A stretch of DNA of 31,602 bases from a virus (IMGVR_UViG_3300032285_000663:1-31602); one strand, 5' to 3'. Counted from the first letter of the stretch, positions 8,034 through 16,211 are shown. Numbers and translations: made by a program. The notes: generated by a model not told the origin, from the sequence alone.

Positions 8034-9428
8034 ATGGTAGACTCTAAGATAACGGCCCTCACGAGCATTGGAACCATCACCGATCCGGTGCTTGATCAAA
8101 TGGTTATCGTCGATGTTTCCGATCCGTCGATGGCCGCGACCGGAACGACCAAAAAGGTCACGCTGAATCAACTTCTCGCCACGTCTCCAACCGCCACGCT
8201 CGCCTCCGCCGCCATCACCGGCGATCTGACGGTCAAGACGAACGTCCTGAAGGTCGATACGACGAACAATCGGGTGGGTATTGGGACGGCGAGTCCGGCT
8301 GCTGGGAATCTGCTTCATATTTCTGGAACTGTCGCTGTTCCGTTGTTGATGCAGCGGACTGGTTCAAACGATGTCTATCTCTCATTCACCGACAACTCTG
8401 GTTTGTTTGGTTATTTCGGGTTCTCAAACGGAGACTTGCGGTTTCAGACTCCCGGTAGCAGCTACGCGAACAAGTATGTAATCTCGTCGGACGGAACTTC
8501 CACATGGTCCAACGTCGGCGGAGTCGCCGGCACCGCCATGACCCTGAACTCCACGGGGCTGGGGATTGGTTCGAGTCCTTCCTACAAGCTGCATATTGGA
8601 ACCAGCCAAGCGTCACAGACAACCATTTATGTCGATAACCAAGCCAATGACCCAGCCGCGTCTTCTGCTTTAACGCTTTCGGCTTACGGTGGTAGTTGGA
8701 ATTTGTCTGTTCCTCGTTCTGCAACCTTTGTAAATCCGCTGATTTTCAAGTTTGGTGCGACGGAAATGATGCGGATTGATAGCTCCGGCAACGTCGGCGT
8801 GGGGGTTACGCCGAGTGCGTGGGCGGCTACTTTCAAGGCAATCGACATCGGATCTGGATGTCTTGTTTCTCAGCCTGCAAATCAAACCGCTGGAATTTTT
8901 GCCAATGCGTTCGGAAATGGCACAAACTACACTCGCAAAGCGAATGGACTTGCTGCTGGTTACGACATTTTTAACGGAGCGCATTACTGGCTAAACGCTC
9001 CAACAGGTTTAGCTGGAACCACGTTTGCGTTTGGCAATGCCGCGATGACGCTCGATGCGAGCGGGAATCTGTTGGTGGGGACGACGGGGGTTGCTGGAAG
9101 TTCGTCCAACGCAACCACGCTTGTTCTTGGAGGTGCAAGAAGTGCAAATGGAAGCGTTTCTGCACTTGTTTCTACTGCTACAACGATTTTCTCAATTACG
9201 GCCTCGCTCCGTGGTCGTTATGAAGTTGTCGCTATGGTTGCTGGCAGTGGATCAGTTGGAGCATTATCCTCTATTGCAACTGTAATATGGGACGGAAGTG
9301 CAGGTCGAGTTGTGGCAAACAACGGAACAAATCTTACGATTACATTGTCTGGATCTGATGTCCAAATTACGCAGACTTCTGCGACTACTCAGACTGTTTT
9401 CTGGTCATTCCTCCGCATTGCTCTGTAA
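8034..9428 (+). CDS. Fibre protein with repeated VGIG modules (head or tail fibre)
   Basis: 464 aa with a trimeric-fibre character. Four spaced modules of the kind seen in phage fibres and S74-type tail spikes are visible: NNRVGIGTASPAA (about residue 78), MTLNSTGLGIGSSPSYKLHI (about 169), MRIDSSGNVGVGVTPSAW (about 245) and MTLDASGNLLVGTT (about 338). The last 90 residues form a Ser/Thr/Val-rich beta domain (TTIFSITASLRGRYEVVAMV) that may be a receptor-binding or trimerisation head. There is no S74 chaperone triad at the C-terminus. It sits among head genes, far from the tail tip genes, so it may be a capsid fibre. Start chosen at ATG 8034, 11 nt after the upstream stop. Confidence 0.75.
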   Translation: MVDSKITALTSIGTITDPVLDQMVIVDVSDPSMAATGTTKKVTLNQLLATSPTATLASAAITGDLTVKTNVLKVDTTNNRVGIGTASPAAGNLLHISGTVAVPLLMQRTGSNDVYLSFTDNSGLFGYFGFSNGDLRFQTPGSSYANKYVISSDGTSTWSNVGGVAGTAMTLNSTGLGIGSSPSYKLHIGTSQASQTTIYVDNQANDPAASSALTLSAYGGSWNLSVPRSATFVNPLIFKFGATEMMRIDSSGNVGVGVTPSAWAATFKAIDIGSGCLVSQPANQTAGIFANAFGNGTNYTRKANGLAAGYDIFNGAHYWLNAPTGLAGTTFAFGNAAMTLDASGNLLVGTTGVAGSSSNATTLVLGGARSANGSVSALVSTATTIFSITASLRGRYEVVAMVAGSGSVGALSSIATVIWDGSAGRVVANNGTNLTITLSGSDVQITQTSATTQTVFWSFLRIAL

Positions 9429-9446
9429 TTATAAACCAATACGACC

Positions 9447-9812
9447 ATGATTACCCTCTCTTGGATCATCGAACGCCTTCTCGTTAAGCCCGTTGAAGGC
9501 AGTCTCACCGATGTCGTCATCACCGCCGACTGGCGATGCAACGGCACCGATGGCACCTACAGCGGCACCTGCTACGGCTCGTCGTCGTTCGCTCCGCCGA
9601 GTGGTTCGTTCACGCCGTACGATCAGTTGACCGAAGCTCAAGTCATCGGCTGGTGCTTCGCCAATGGAGCAAACAAGACCGCCATCGAAGCGAACGTCAC
9701 GCAGCAGATTGCTGATCAGGTGAATCCGCCGATCATCGCTCCGCCGCTGCCGTGGTTGCCTCCGGTTGTTGTTGCGCTTCCTGCTCCGGTGATCGAAGCT
9801 CCCGTCGCCTAA
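9447..9812 (+). CDS. Small conserved phage protein, 121 aa (DUF7936-like)
   Basis: Starts behind an A/C-rich leader (AAACCAATACGACC). The core SLTDVVITADWRCNGTDG...GTCYGS and FTPYDQLTEAQVIGWCF match, from memory, a short phage family in which a Trp-containing beta strand precedes the motif TPY-LTE-QVI-W. The C-terminus is Pro-rich (PPIIAPPLPWLPPVVVALPA), possibly membrane- or wall-proximal. The family function is not known to me. It lies just before the putative lysis genes. Confidence 0.65.
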   Translation: MITLSWIIERLLVKPVEGSLTDVVITADWRCNGTDGTYSGTCYGSSSFAPPSGSFTPYDQLTEAQVIGWCFANGANKTAIEANVTQQIADQVNPPIIAPPLPWLPPVVVALPAPVIEAPVA

Positions 9813-9813
9813 T

Positions 9814-9960
9814 ATGGAAATCACTATCAAGCTGAACGAAACCGAAGCCAATAACCTGATCGCTCTGATCGACATCGCGGTCAAAGCCGGTGGTCTTGCT
9901 AACGCTGCCGTCGCTTTGCCGCTGGTCGATAAGATCAAGTCTGCCGCTCAACCTCAGTAA
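9814..9960 (+). CDS. Small hypothetical protein, 48 aa
   Basis: ATG 9814 directly follows the previous stop (TAATATG); TAA at 9958-9960. The sequence MEITIKLNETEANNLIALID begins with a short strand followed by two helices (AVKAGGLANAAVALPLVDKI). I recall similarly short proteins in phage lysis regions, with unknown function. It is soluble, with no membrane segment strong enough for a holin. Confidence 0.6.
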   Translation: MEITIKLNETEANNLIALIDIAVKAGGLANAAVALPLVDKIKSAAQPQ

Positions 9961-9963
9961 CCC

Positions 9964-10137
9964 ATGCAAACAGACAGCACCAACAACGGAAGTGGAGTTG
10001 GAATCTCGCTCGCAACTGCCGCCGCTGCTGGTGCGGTCTCGTTTATCCCGCAGCTAACGCAGTGGTTCCAGCTTGGGGCCGCTGTGTTGGCTTTCATCGC
10101 CGCTGCAATTGGACTCTACAAAGCCGTCAAAAAATGA
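9964..10137 (+). CDS. Small membrane protein, 57 aa, putative holin
   Basis: ATG 9964; the stop overlaps the next start (ATGA at 10134-10137). Two hydrophobic segments (about residues 13-29 and 38-53) flank a short polar turn (PQLTQWFQ), and the C-terminus is basic (KAVKK). Size, two-helix topology and a charged tail fit a small holin that opens the inner membrane at lysis. The next gene has the same layout, so the pair could be holin and antiholin or two subunits. Inference from topology and cluster. Confidence 0.55.
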   Translation: MQTDSTNNGSGVGISLATAAAAGAVSFIPQLTQWFQLGAAVLAFIAAAIGLYKAVKK

Positions 10138-10316
10138 ACTGGAAAACGACCCTCGCTGGTGTTGGTGCGATCATGGTTGCCGTGGGTGGTGCGCTCAAAG
10201 CACTGTTCGACGGCGACCCCGCTACCAACATTGATCTTACTGCGACAATTGCCGCAGTTACGGTTGGTTTCGGTCTGATCGCCGCAAAAGATGCGGACAA
10301 GAAGAAAACCGAGTGA
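10134..10316 (+). CDS. Small membrane protein, 60 aa, second holin-like gene
   Basis: Start set at ATG 10134, in ATGA overlap with the preceding gene; an in-frame GTG at 10062 would lie deep inside that gene. Hydrophobic segments at about 7-25 (GVGAIMVAVGGALKALF) and 35-53 (TATIAAVTVGFGLIAAK) are followed by a strongly charged tail (DADKKKTE). The topology matches small holins. Together with 9964-10137 and the lipoprotein at 10392 it forms a likely lysis cluster. Which of the two is the active holin cannot be told. Confidence 0.55.
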   Translation: MNWKTTLAGVGAIMVAVGGALKALFDGDPATNIDLTATIAAVTVGFGLIAAKDADKKKTE

Positions 10317-10456
10317 ACATCATCGAACAGATCGTGGCATCCATTTTGAAGTGGCTGACTGGTCTGGCAAAAACTCCTCCCACCGTTGAAGATGCGAAAC
10401 CAGACAAAGAGCTTAAAGCAAAGCTTCTGGATCGCATTGGCCGCGCTGGTGGGTAG
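10313..10456 (+). CDS. Small lysis-cluster protein, 47 aa
   Basis: GTG 10313 lies in a GTGA overlap with the holin-like gene; TAG ends at 10456. The N-terminus (MNIIEQIVASILKWLTGLAK) is an amphipathic helix; the C-terminus (PTVEDAKPDKELKAKLLDRI) is charged. It has too little hydrophobicity for a clear transmembrane helix but could lie on the membrane surface. Its second half is overlapped in another frame by the lipoprotein gene at 10392. I recall similar short proteins next to phage spanins; function unknown. Confidence 0.55.
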   Translation: MNIIEQIVASILKWLTGLAKTPPTVEDAKPDKELKAKLLDRIGRAGG

Positions 10457-10622
10457 CTGTGGCTGTGGCACTCGCGTTGTTTACGTCCCTCATGGTGAGC
10501 CGGTAAGGCTTGCTGAGACAGTCAAAGCGCGAGTTTGGGTCAAAGGAGCAGATGGTGTTTCTGTTCGCTCTACGAGTCGTATAACGCTGTCCGAGGGTTG
10601 GTACGCATTGCCGAAAGATTGA
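10392..10622 (+). CDS. Putative lipoprotein, outer-membrane spanin-like, 76 aa
   Basis: ATG 10392 (an in-frame TTG at 10386 is possible) begins inside the 10313 gene in another frame, with a 65-nt overlap. A basic N-terminus (MRNQTKSLKQS) and hydrophobic core (FWIALAALV) lead to a lipobox-like VGSC at about residues 20-23. The mature part (GTRVVYVPHGEPVRLAETV) is short and beta-rich. A small lipoprotein nested in a neighbouring frame beside holin-like genes resembles Rz1-type spanin architecture. No clear inner-membrane partner is visible, so the spanin call is tentative. Confidence 0.55.
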   Translation: MRNQTKSLKQSFWIALAALVGSCGCGTRVVYVPHGEPVRLAETVKARVWVKGADGVSVRSTSRITLSEGWYALPKD

Positions 10623-10625
10623 ACC

Positions 10626-11129
10626 ATGGCTCAACAAGTCATCAACACGGGTACAACCGCCAACGACAACACCGGAGACACGCTCCGTGGATCGTGGATC
10701 AAAGCAAACGCCAACTTTGATGAGTTGTACGGAAATCTTCCTATTGATACGGCTCCGTCAACGTGGGTTCCCACACTGGTGGATTCCGGTGGTGGTCGCA
10801 CGTTTGCTTTCTCGGTCAATACGGCTAGCCATACGTCGATCGGATTTGTTTGTACTTTTACCGCCGATATTACTGTCAATTCGGTCACTGGAACTGCTTC
10901 TGGTGCATTGCGGCTTTCACTTCCAGATGCCGCCACTTACACGACAGCGGTTTCCGTTTGGCTGACAAATGGAACCAACCAAGCCAAAACGATGATCATT
11001 GGGCGCATTATTGGTGGGACAAATTATTTGGAGATTTCAGCGTTTGAAACTGGCGTGACCAGCAGTCTGGCGGGTCATCTTCAAGCAACTTCACGGTTAA
11101 TTGTTTCTGGCGTCTACTTCACGGCGTGA
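10626..11129 (+). CDS. Virion structural protein, 167 aa, with fibre-type N-terminus
   Basis: ATG 10626 lies 3 nt after the lipoprotein stop. The N-terminal motif INTGTTANDNTGDTLRGSW followed by IKANANFDELYG is the short attachment module found at the start of many phage fibre or appendage proteins (pattern GT-ND-TGD-LR, then N-NF-ELY). The remaining 130 residues are Thr/Ser/Val-rich and should fold as a beta sandwich, possibly a small receptor- or carbohydrate-binding head. Its stop overlaps the next GTG start. It may pair with the fibre at 8034. Confidence 0.65.
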   Translation: MAQQVINTGTTANDNTGDTLRGSWIKANANFDELYGNLPIDTAPSTWVPTLVDSGGGRTFAFSVNTASHTSIGFVCTFTADITVNSVTGTASGALRLSLPDAATYTTAVSVWLTNGTNQAKTMIIGRIIGGTNYLEISAFETGVTSSLAGHLQATSRLIVSGVYFTA

Positions 11130-11581
11130 ACCTAATTGCAACCAGTCTTCAGTTGGGCATGACGGTCCTTCAGGGAGCGATGGGGAATCCATCGTTCATC
11201 TGGCAGGGTTCGCTCGTCCGCTGCATTCCTGCTGCGATCACTGACGCCAATAACGTCGTCAACGGTGGGTTTCAGGACAACGTGCAGGTCCGTCTGCTGG
11301 TCAAGCTGGCCGACTGGCGATTGGCTGACTCGACGCTGGTGACCGTAGACGCGACCGTCTGGAGTGCTGACGTTGGATCGACTGCTGACCGTCTCCTGCA
11401 AGAGAACGGAAGCTTGATCACGCAAGAGAACACCGACGCTCTGCAACTGACGTTTGGAAAGATTATTCCGGTGGTGGGTCGCACATTGACATACGATGGT
11501 CGAACGCTGCGGATCTTGTCCGCCAAGCGCGACGGAACTGGTGCATATTACGTTCTTGAACTGGGGTCCAAGACCAAATGA
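11126..11581 (+). CDS. Putative head-tail connector or head completion protein, 151 aa
   Basis: GTG 11126 in GTGA overlap with the preceding gene; the end overlaps the next start (ATGA). Predicted beta-rich, with QVRLLVKLADWRLADSTLV early and GRTLTYDGRTLRILSAKRD late. The position between capsid-associated genes and the tail block is where head-tail joining proteins (gpFII-like) normally lie. The internal doublet LLQENGSLITQENTD resembles the repeat in the 52-aa protein at 7864. Function is inferred from position; no family match is certain. Confidence 0.55.
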   Translation: MNLIATSLQLGMTVLQGAMGNPSFIWQGSLVRCIPAAITDANNVVNGGFQDNVQVRLLVKLADWRLADSTLVTVDATVWSADVGSTADRLLQENGSLITQENTDALQLTFGKIIPVVGRTLTYDGRTLRILSAKRDGTGAYYVLELGSKTK

Positions 11582-12360
11582 GGCCCACGGTCACAGTCGA
11601 TACGTCGCGGTTTGATGCGGCTTGGAAGGAATACTTGCCGAAGACCAAGCGATCGCTGGCTGATGCGGTCAATGCTCGCACGTTCTTCCTGATGCTGCGG
11701 TTGTATTGCTTGCTGCCCCCGAAGTCTCCGCAAGCAGCGCGGAACAAGATTCTTGACTACTACAACCGACCGATTGGCGGTCAGCGATTCGACAAGAAGA
11801 CCGGAAAGCATGTTGGTCGATCTCGGCAATTGCGCTTGGTACACCTGATCGCTCAAGCCAAGAACGCGAAGGCTGGCAATAGGGGCTTGTATGGCGAAGA
11901 CATGAAGAAGGCTGCTGCCAAGTTGCGCCGTCGCGCTGCTGGTTCCGTTGGTTACCTCAAGTCATGCGTGACTAAGGGAATCAAGAAGCTCTCTCCTTCG
12001 TTCCAGCAATTTGGCGGAACTCGACGAGCCAAGAAGGGTTCCGCTCAAGTTCGCTCCGTTGCTGCCAATCAAGCGTTGGTCAATCTCGCCAACCAGTACG
12101 GTCTGCCTTACGAGAACGTGTCAATGCACCGTGGATCTTCAGCCTACGCTTACAACGCGAAGGCTGGATTCAACCCGTCTTCTCACGTCCGGATGAATAT
12201 CGGTCTTGCTGACGATCAGATCGGCAAGGTGGAGAGCATTTACTCGAAAGCGATGCAACAAGCTTACGACGACGAAGCGCGTGAGCTTGAAATCCACATT
12301 GCCTCCAAGCTGGCCGAAGCGTTTGACGGGTCCGATTCGAAAGGAATTGTCGTTCAATGA
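11578..12360 (+). CDS. Putative minor tail or head-tail joining protein, 260 aa
   Basis: ATG 11578 in ATGA overlap. A very basic, helical protein: long runs with many Lys and Arg (KLRRRAAGSVGYLKSCVTK) in the middle and an acidic C-terminal helix (DDEARELEIHIASKLAEAF). It stands before a putative tail terminator, the position of lambda gpZ or HK97 gp10-like proteins, which have the general plan of an N-terminal helix plus a basic body. I see no diagnostic motif. The tight overlaps on both sides indicate a real gene of the connector/tail operon. Confidence 0.55.
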   Translation: MRPTVTVDTSRFDAAWKEYLPKTKRSLADAVNARTFFLMLRLYCLLPPKSPQAARNKILDYYNRPIGGQRFDKKTGKHVGRSRQLRLVHLIAQAKNAKAGNRGLYGEDMKKAAAKLRRRAAGSVGYLKSCVTKGIKKLSPSFQQFGGTRRAKKGSAQVRSVAANQALVNLANQYGLPYENVSMHRGSSAYAYNAKAGFNPSSHVRMNIGLADDQIGKVESIYSKAMQQAYDDEARELEIHIASKLAEAFDGSDSKGIVVQ

Positions 12361-12845
12361 ATGGCGTTGCAATGCGTACAGAGCGAGCGTTGGCCGATTG
12401 GCTGGCTGCTCAAGACTGGTCAGCGTCTCCGCTTGGGACTCCCGCTTGTCTTACCAGCTACGGACACGGCGCGTTCAACGATCCTGATTTGGAAGATCGA
12501 ATGCCCGACTTCCCGCGCATCGTGATCCGTTCTTCGACTGCGGTTCCGGTCCATCCGATTGACCGCACTTGCGAGCTTGATGTCACCGCAACGCTTCAGT
12601 TGTCCGCTGACGACACCTCGGAATCTGACGCTCTGCTGACCGTTGCAGCGTTTGAAAACATTCTCCAACCGCTGTTCGTCGATGACAACATCTCGGATCT
12701 GAACACCGGAGATGATGACCCGTCTGGCGGGTTCACCGCCTTCTTTGCAACTCCGACCGATTTTGGAGTGAACGATACCAGCGAAAGGGCTAGAACTTTT
12801 TCGCGGTCGATGACAATCTTTGCAGCAGCAAACGCAAACACTTAA
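12357..12845 (+). CDS. Putative tail terminator / tail completion protein, 162 aa
   Basis: ATG 12357 in ATGA overlap with the previous gene. The layout fits a tail completion protein (gpU-like): an N-terminal helix (RTERALADWLAAQDWS), then beta strands with FPRIVIRSSTAVPV, CELDVTATLQLSADD, and a C-terminal strand RSMTIFAAANA. Its place directly before the tail tube gene is that of tail terminators, which cap the tube and join it to the head. The call rests on position and size; the sequence motif is weak. Confidence 0.55.
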   Translation: MNGVAMRTERALADWLAAQDWSASPLGTPACLTSYGHGAFNDPDLEDRMPDFPRIVIRSSTAVPVHPIDRTCELDVTATLQLSADDTSESDALLTVAAFENILQPLFVDDNISDLNTGDDDPSGGFTAFFATPTDFGVNDTSERARTFSRSMTIFAAANANT

Positions 12846-12858
12846 CACCTAACACAAC

Positions 12859-13323
12859 ATGGCAGTTTCAAAAGGACTCGCGCTAGTCTATGGCGCAAAG
12901 GGAACCATAACGCTTTACACTCCTGCTGGAGTCGCTCTGACGACTGGAGCAATCAGCACCATTGAGAGCTACGACGCGACCCATGAGGCTGATGTCGAGC
13001 AGATCAAAAACTCTGCCGGTGAGGTTGTGGCTCAGGTGTCTGCCAATGAGCGCATTTCGCTTAACGTGACGTTTATTCCGTCCGCTGCAAGCTTCGCTCA
13101 AGCAAAGTTTGCCGCTGGTCTCCCTGCTGTTAATGGTTATGCGACGATTGCTTCCAGCGACGGCGTGACTATTGGCGGTGGGTCGATTGACGGAAATTAC
13201 GTTTATGCCGGTGGTGGCAGCGTCAAATTTACCAGCAGCGGTAAGGTGATGGTTACCGTCACGGTTACCAAGTATTTGGACGCGAGCGCGTTGACTGGTA
13301 ACGCTTCGACGTTCACGCTGTAA
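12859..13323 (+). CDS. Putative major tail tube protein, 154 aa
   Basis: ATG 12859 follows an A/C-rich leader (AACACCTAACACAAC) with no SD, as expected of a strongly expressed gene in this genome. The protein is all-beta with HEADVEQIKNSAGEVVAQV, then NERISLNVTFIP, and a C-terminal VMVTVTVTKYLD. This resembles short siphophage and myophage tail tube subunits, which often contain a residue pattern EVV-Q followed by a strand with alternating hydrophobics. Position between terminator and assembly/tape-measure genes agrees. At 154 aa it is short but within the known range. Confidence 0.65.
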   Translation: MAVSKGLALVYGAKGTITLYTPAGVALTTGAISTIESYDATHEADVEQIKNSAGEVVAQVSANERISLNVTFIPSAASFAQAKFAAGLPAVNGYATIASSDGVTIGGGSIDGNYVYAGGGSVKFTSSGKVMVTVTVTKYLDASALTGNASTFTL

Positions 13324-13326
13324 TCT

Positions 13327-13878
13327 GTGGCCGATCTTGCAAAGATCCTGTCAGAGACTGGACCTCAAGCACCTGTTGTGCTTGGGGTTCGACTTGTTCC
13401 ATACACCGTAGGACACGCCATCGTGCTGCAACGGTTGCGCTCTCCGTTTGTCATGGGCGGAGAGATCGCACCAACCGATCTAGTAGAGGCTGTGACCGTT
13501 TGCTCACAGTCTCCGTTGGAAGCTATCCTCTCCATCAAGTCTCGGTGGAACGGTCCTGTCTTGTGGTTGTGGGGAAAGCGAATCGCCAAGCTCAACTTGC
13601 TGGCTGAGTCCGACAAGTTCCAGCTTTGGTTGAAAGAGCAATCGACCGCTCCCGAAGTGCTGATGGAGAGCGGAAGCAAGTCAAAGACTCCTGCCATGCC
13701 GTGGCCCGAGCGAGTTTTGGTTGGTTGTCTCAACATCGGCATTGCTCCTGACGATGCGATCCAGATGCCCCTTGGCGATGCGGAAAGGCTGATTCTAGCT
13801 CACGCCGAGATGATGGGACACGTTCAACTGTGGGACGATAGAAGCGAAGCAATCTGGCAGAGCCAGCAAGAGGTTTAA
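13327..13878 (+). CDS. Putative tail assembly chaperone-position protein, 183 aa
   Basis: GTG 13327 starts 3 nt after the tube stop. It lies between tube and tape measure, where tail assembly chaperones (lambda gpG/gpGT) are encoded. The protein is helical with Trp-rich centre SRWNGPVLWLWGKRIAKL and C-terminal GDAERLILAHAEMMGHVQLW. A GGGAAAG heptamer in the lambda slippery phase occurs at 13572-13578, but a -1 shift there meets a stop within about 10 codons, so I see no GT-type extension. Role inferred from position. Confidence 0.55.
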   Translation: MADLAKILSETGPQAPVVLGVRLVPYTVGHAIVLQRLRSPFVMGGEIAPTDLVEAVTVCSQSPLEAILSIKSRWNGPVLWLWGKRIAKLNLLAESDKFQLWLKEQSTAPEVLMESGSKSKTPAMPWPERVLVGCLNIGIAPDDAIQMPLGDAERLILAHAEMMGHVQLWDDRSEAIWQSQQEV

Positions 13879-13879
13879 A

Positions 13880-14956
13880 ATGGGCGTTCTCTCTCTACTC
13901 GTTAAGTTGGGCGTCGACTCGACTGCATTTGAGATGGGCCTCAAACGCGCTCAAGGTCTTGGTGAGAAGTTTGGGAACAGCTTCAAGAACGCAGTCACAA
14001 GCAGACTTAGCGCGGCTCTATCTGTTGCCGCAGTTACGAGCTTTGCCCATTCGGTGGCACAAGCCGCTGATCGGGTTGGTGAACTTGCAGAACAGTTGAA
14101 CATATCAACTGACGATGTTCAAAAGCTAGAGATGGCAGCGAAGCTGTACGGCGTGAAGTTTGAAGCTGTAGCTAGCGCGATTGGTAGAATCAATGACGCA
14201 AGAACCGCCGCACTCTCAACAGACGGAGCGCAACGAGCGGCTTTTGAGAAGCTTGGTATGTCAGTCGCTTTTCTTTCTGACAGATCTCTCGGAAGCGAGC
14301 AGGTCTTGATGAAGCTTGGCGAGACTCTCAACTCCAACAGAAACAATGCGGACATGATGGCCGCTGCGGCTGACCTGCTTGGCCTAAAGCTTACAAAGGC
14401 AGCAATGGCTGCTGGAACTGTCAAAGACTTGGGTCCAATTGATCTCTTCAAAGCGGAAGACATAAAGACAATTGAGAAATTCAACGATCAAATGGATCTG
14501 TTGATAAAGAAGACTCAAGTTCAATCAATAGAAGCTGCTAAAGCGTCTTACAACATTGCAGATATTGCTTTTGGGTTGTTCAAAATGACTGCGGCTGGTA
14601 AAGCTGCCGCATTTGCATCCAAGCTTTCAATTGCACCGGCTGCAACGATCTTAGATCTTGCTTCTGGATCTTCTCGACTACTCGGTCAAAACTCTGCCGC
14701 AAAATCTGGGGCTGTATCAAGTGCAACTGGAAAGGCTGGAGATAGATTCATACCTCCCGAGATGATTCTTGCCGCCATTAGAGGAGAAAAGTTTGCTCTT
14801 GGTGGAGCGCAAGATTCACTCGCTCGCATTGGTGGTTTTACTGGCTTCCAGAGTCAGCAAGATACGGCGATCAAGCAAGCAGTTGAACAGACATTGCAAC
14901 TCAAGCTTATTGCAAAATCAACCGAGAAGACTGCTCAAGTAATATCCAGAGACTGA
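13880..14956 (+). CDS. Short tape measure protein, 358 aa
   Basis: Sets tail length and occupies the tube lumen. The N-terminus (LVKLGVDSTAFEMGLKRAQG) is the characteristic tape measure opening: a short strand, D-S--FE-GL-RA, then a long helical region. Helical segments with LAEQLNISTDDVQKLEMAAK and GPIDLFKAEDIKTIEKFNDQ follow, then a hydrophobic patch (FGLFKMTAAGKAAAFASKL). At roughly 0.15 nm per residue, 358 aa would correspond to a tail near 50 nm, short for a siphovirus. ATG 13880 follows the previous stop at once (TTTAAAATG). Confidence 0.8.
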   Translation: MGVLSLLVKLGVDSTAFEMGLKRAQGLGEKFGNSFKNAVTSRLSAALSVAAVTSFAHSVAQAADRVGELAEQLNISTDDVQKLEMAAKLYGVKFEAVASAIGRINDARTAALSTDGAQRAAFEKLGMSVAFLSDRSLGSEQVLMKLGETLNSNRNNADMMAAAADLLGLKLTKAAMAAGTVKDLGPIDLFKAEDIKTIEKFNDQMDLLIKKTQVQSIEAAKASYNIADIAFGLFKMTAAGKAAAFASKLSIAPAATILDLASGSSRLLGQNSAAKSGAVSSATGKAGDRFIPPEMILAAIRGEKFALGGAQDSLARIGGFTGFQSQQDTAIKQAVEQTLQLKLIAKSTEKTAQVISRD

Positions 14957-14957
14957 T

Positions 14958-15842
14958 ATGGCAACGATCAAAACAAATACAATTGTACCAGTTGCAACTG
15001 GATACATTGAAGTCTCTCGACAATACAATAATGGAGACGGTACTGGTCGTTATATTACTTACACTTACCGTGGAAGCAAAGATGCTCTCCGCGCCGCTTC
15101 TGCTGACTGGGTTGCTGCTGGCGGAAAATATCAGATCAACGAAGATGGACCATATTCAACAGCAACTGTCACGTTTGCTGGATCATTAACTGATCCAAAC
15201 ACTCCTCTTCAACCTGTTAACATATTTGCAGAGGAGCCTTCAGTAAGATTTGAGTTTCGCACAGAATACATTGACGCCCCTCTGTTTGCGCTCCCTTACG
15301 TCCGAGCAGAAGCTAAGAAATGGGTTCAAACATACGCTTCAGTAAACATCACTGAGGCAGATTACTATGCAGCAATTAAGCTTGCTGGTGAAGATCCAAA
15401 GAACAACAAGCTTAACTCTGTAACGATAAAAGATGTTACAACACCTGCTGAAATCTTTCCGATATCTCAATTTCCGCTCGCTCATCAATTGGTTCTGAGG
15501 TTTTCGAGGGGTCAAGACAGTTTCCAAACGAGCCGAGTCTCTCTTACCAAGATTTCTACATATTCAGCAAGAAACGGTCTTCCTGCAACTCCTCCGATCA
15601 TTTCTTCTGTCTATAGCGGAGAAATTCTTGCAATTAGAAACGACTTCCCAGATATCGTAAAGCAGGTGATGCCGAAACCACCTGTTGACCCGAATCTGAC
15701 TCCAGATGGGACCGTCTGGTCTTGGTTAAAGACCAATGATTCGACATCGCTGATTATCAAGACCAACCAAGTTGAACGAAACGAGACTTGGACCTTTGCT
15801 GCTTGGGATCTTTTCGCTTATCCTTACAACCCACCAACCTGA
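14958..15842 (+). CDS. Tail protein of unknown function, 294 aa
   Basis: ATG 14958, 1 nt after the tape measure stop. Mostly beta with a repeated strand-turn character: TGYIEVSRQYNNGDGTGRY, FEFRTEYIDAPLFALPYV, and a C-terminal VERNETWTFAAWDLFAYPY. It contains a helix with AEAKKWVQTYASVNITEADY. In siphophages the gene after the tape measure is usually a distal tail protein, so that is a reasonable guess, but I recognise no domain. Its base composition is visibly more AT-rich than the following genes. Confidence 0.6.
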   Translation: MATIKTNTIVPVATGYIEVSRQYNNGDGTGRYITYTYRGSKDALRAASADWVAAGGKYQINEDGPYSTATVTFAGSLTDPNTPLQPVNIFAEEPSVRFEFRTEYIDAPLFALPYVRAEAKKWVQTYASVNITEADYYAAIKLAGEDPKNNKLNSVTIKDVTTPAEIFPISQFPLAHQLVLRFSRGQDSFQTSRVSLTKISTYSARNGLPATPPIISSVYSGEILAIRNDFPDIVKQVMPKPPVDPNLTPDGTVWSWLKTNDSTSLIIKTNQVERNETWTFAAWDLFAYPYNPPT

Positions 15843-15851
15843 TAACACAAC

Positions 15852-16211
15852 ATGGCTGACGAAATCCAAATGACGGCTCGACTGTACGCTGCGAAAAACG
15901 GAGCGTATCTCCCGAGTGTGACTTACACCAAGAGTGCGACGATGGCAGGAACCGATATGGGTTCACAGACTCAAGTGATCGGAACCACCGTTGAGGCTTT
16001 GGATGTTCCGGTTGATGTCTCCAGTCCGTACAAACTGTTGATTGCCAATCTGGACAATACCAACTTTGTTGAGGCTGGATTCGTTTCTGGCACTTACACC
16101 ATGCGTATTCCCGCTGGAGAGACGATGCTTGTTCCTTATGTTTCCGCTACCCTTTATTTGAAAGCGGACACTTCTGCCGTGACGATTCAAGCCACCTTCT
16201 GCGAGATTTAA
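15852..16211 (+). CDS. Tail-associated protein, 119 aa, paralogue of the next gene (copy 1)
   Basis: ATG 15852 behind ATAACACAAC. Copy 1 of a tandem pair: both begin MADEIQM-ARLYA-KNGA and share GTDMG-QTQ, SPYK-LI-N or LPYK-LIFN, then LVPYV-L or LLPYV-AL, and end FCEI/YCEI. The protein is all-beta and about half polar. It could be a tail tip or fibre-base subunit; several phages carry such short all-beta proteins beside the tail tip. Function unknown. Confidence 0.65.
   Translation: MADEIQMTARLYAAKNGAYLPSVTYTKSATMAGTDMGSQTQVIGTTVEALDVPVDVSSPYKLLIANLDNTNFVEAGFVSGTYTMRIPAGETMLVPYVSATLYLKADTSAVTIQATFCEI

Noticed and set aside
13572-13578. GGGAAAG heptamer in the same phase as the lambda G/GT frameshift site
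   Set aside because: It is in the middle of the 183-aa gene and a -1 shift meets TGA within about 10 codons, so no extended product is made. No second frame lies between this gene and the tape measure.
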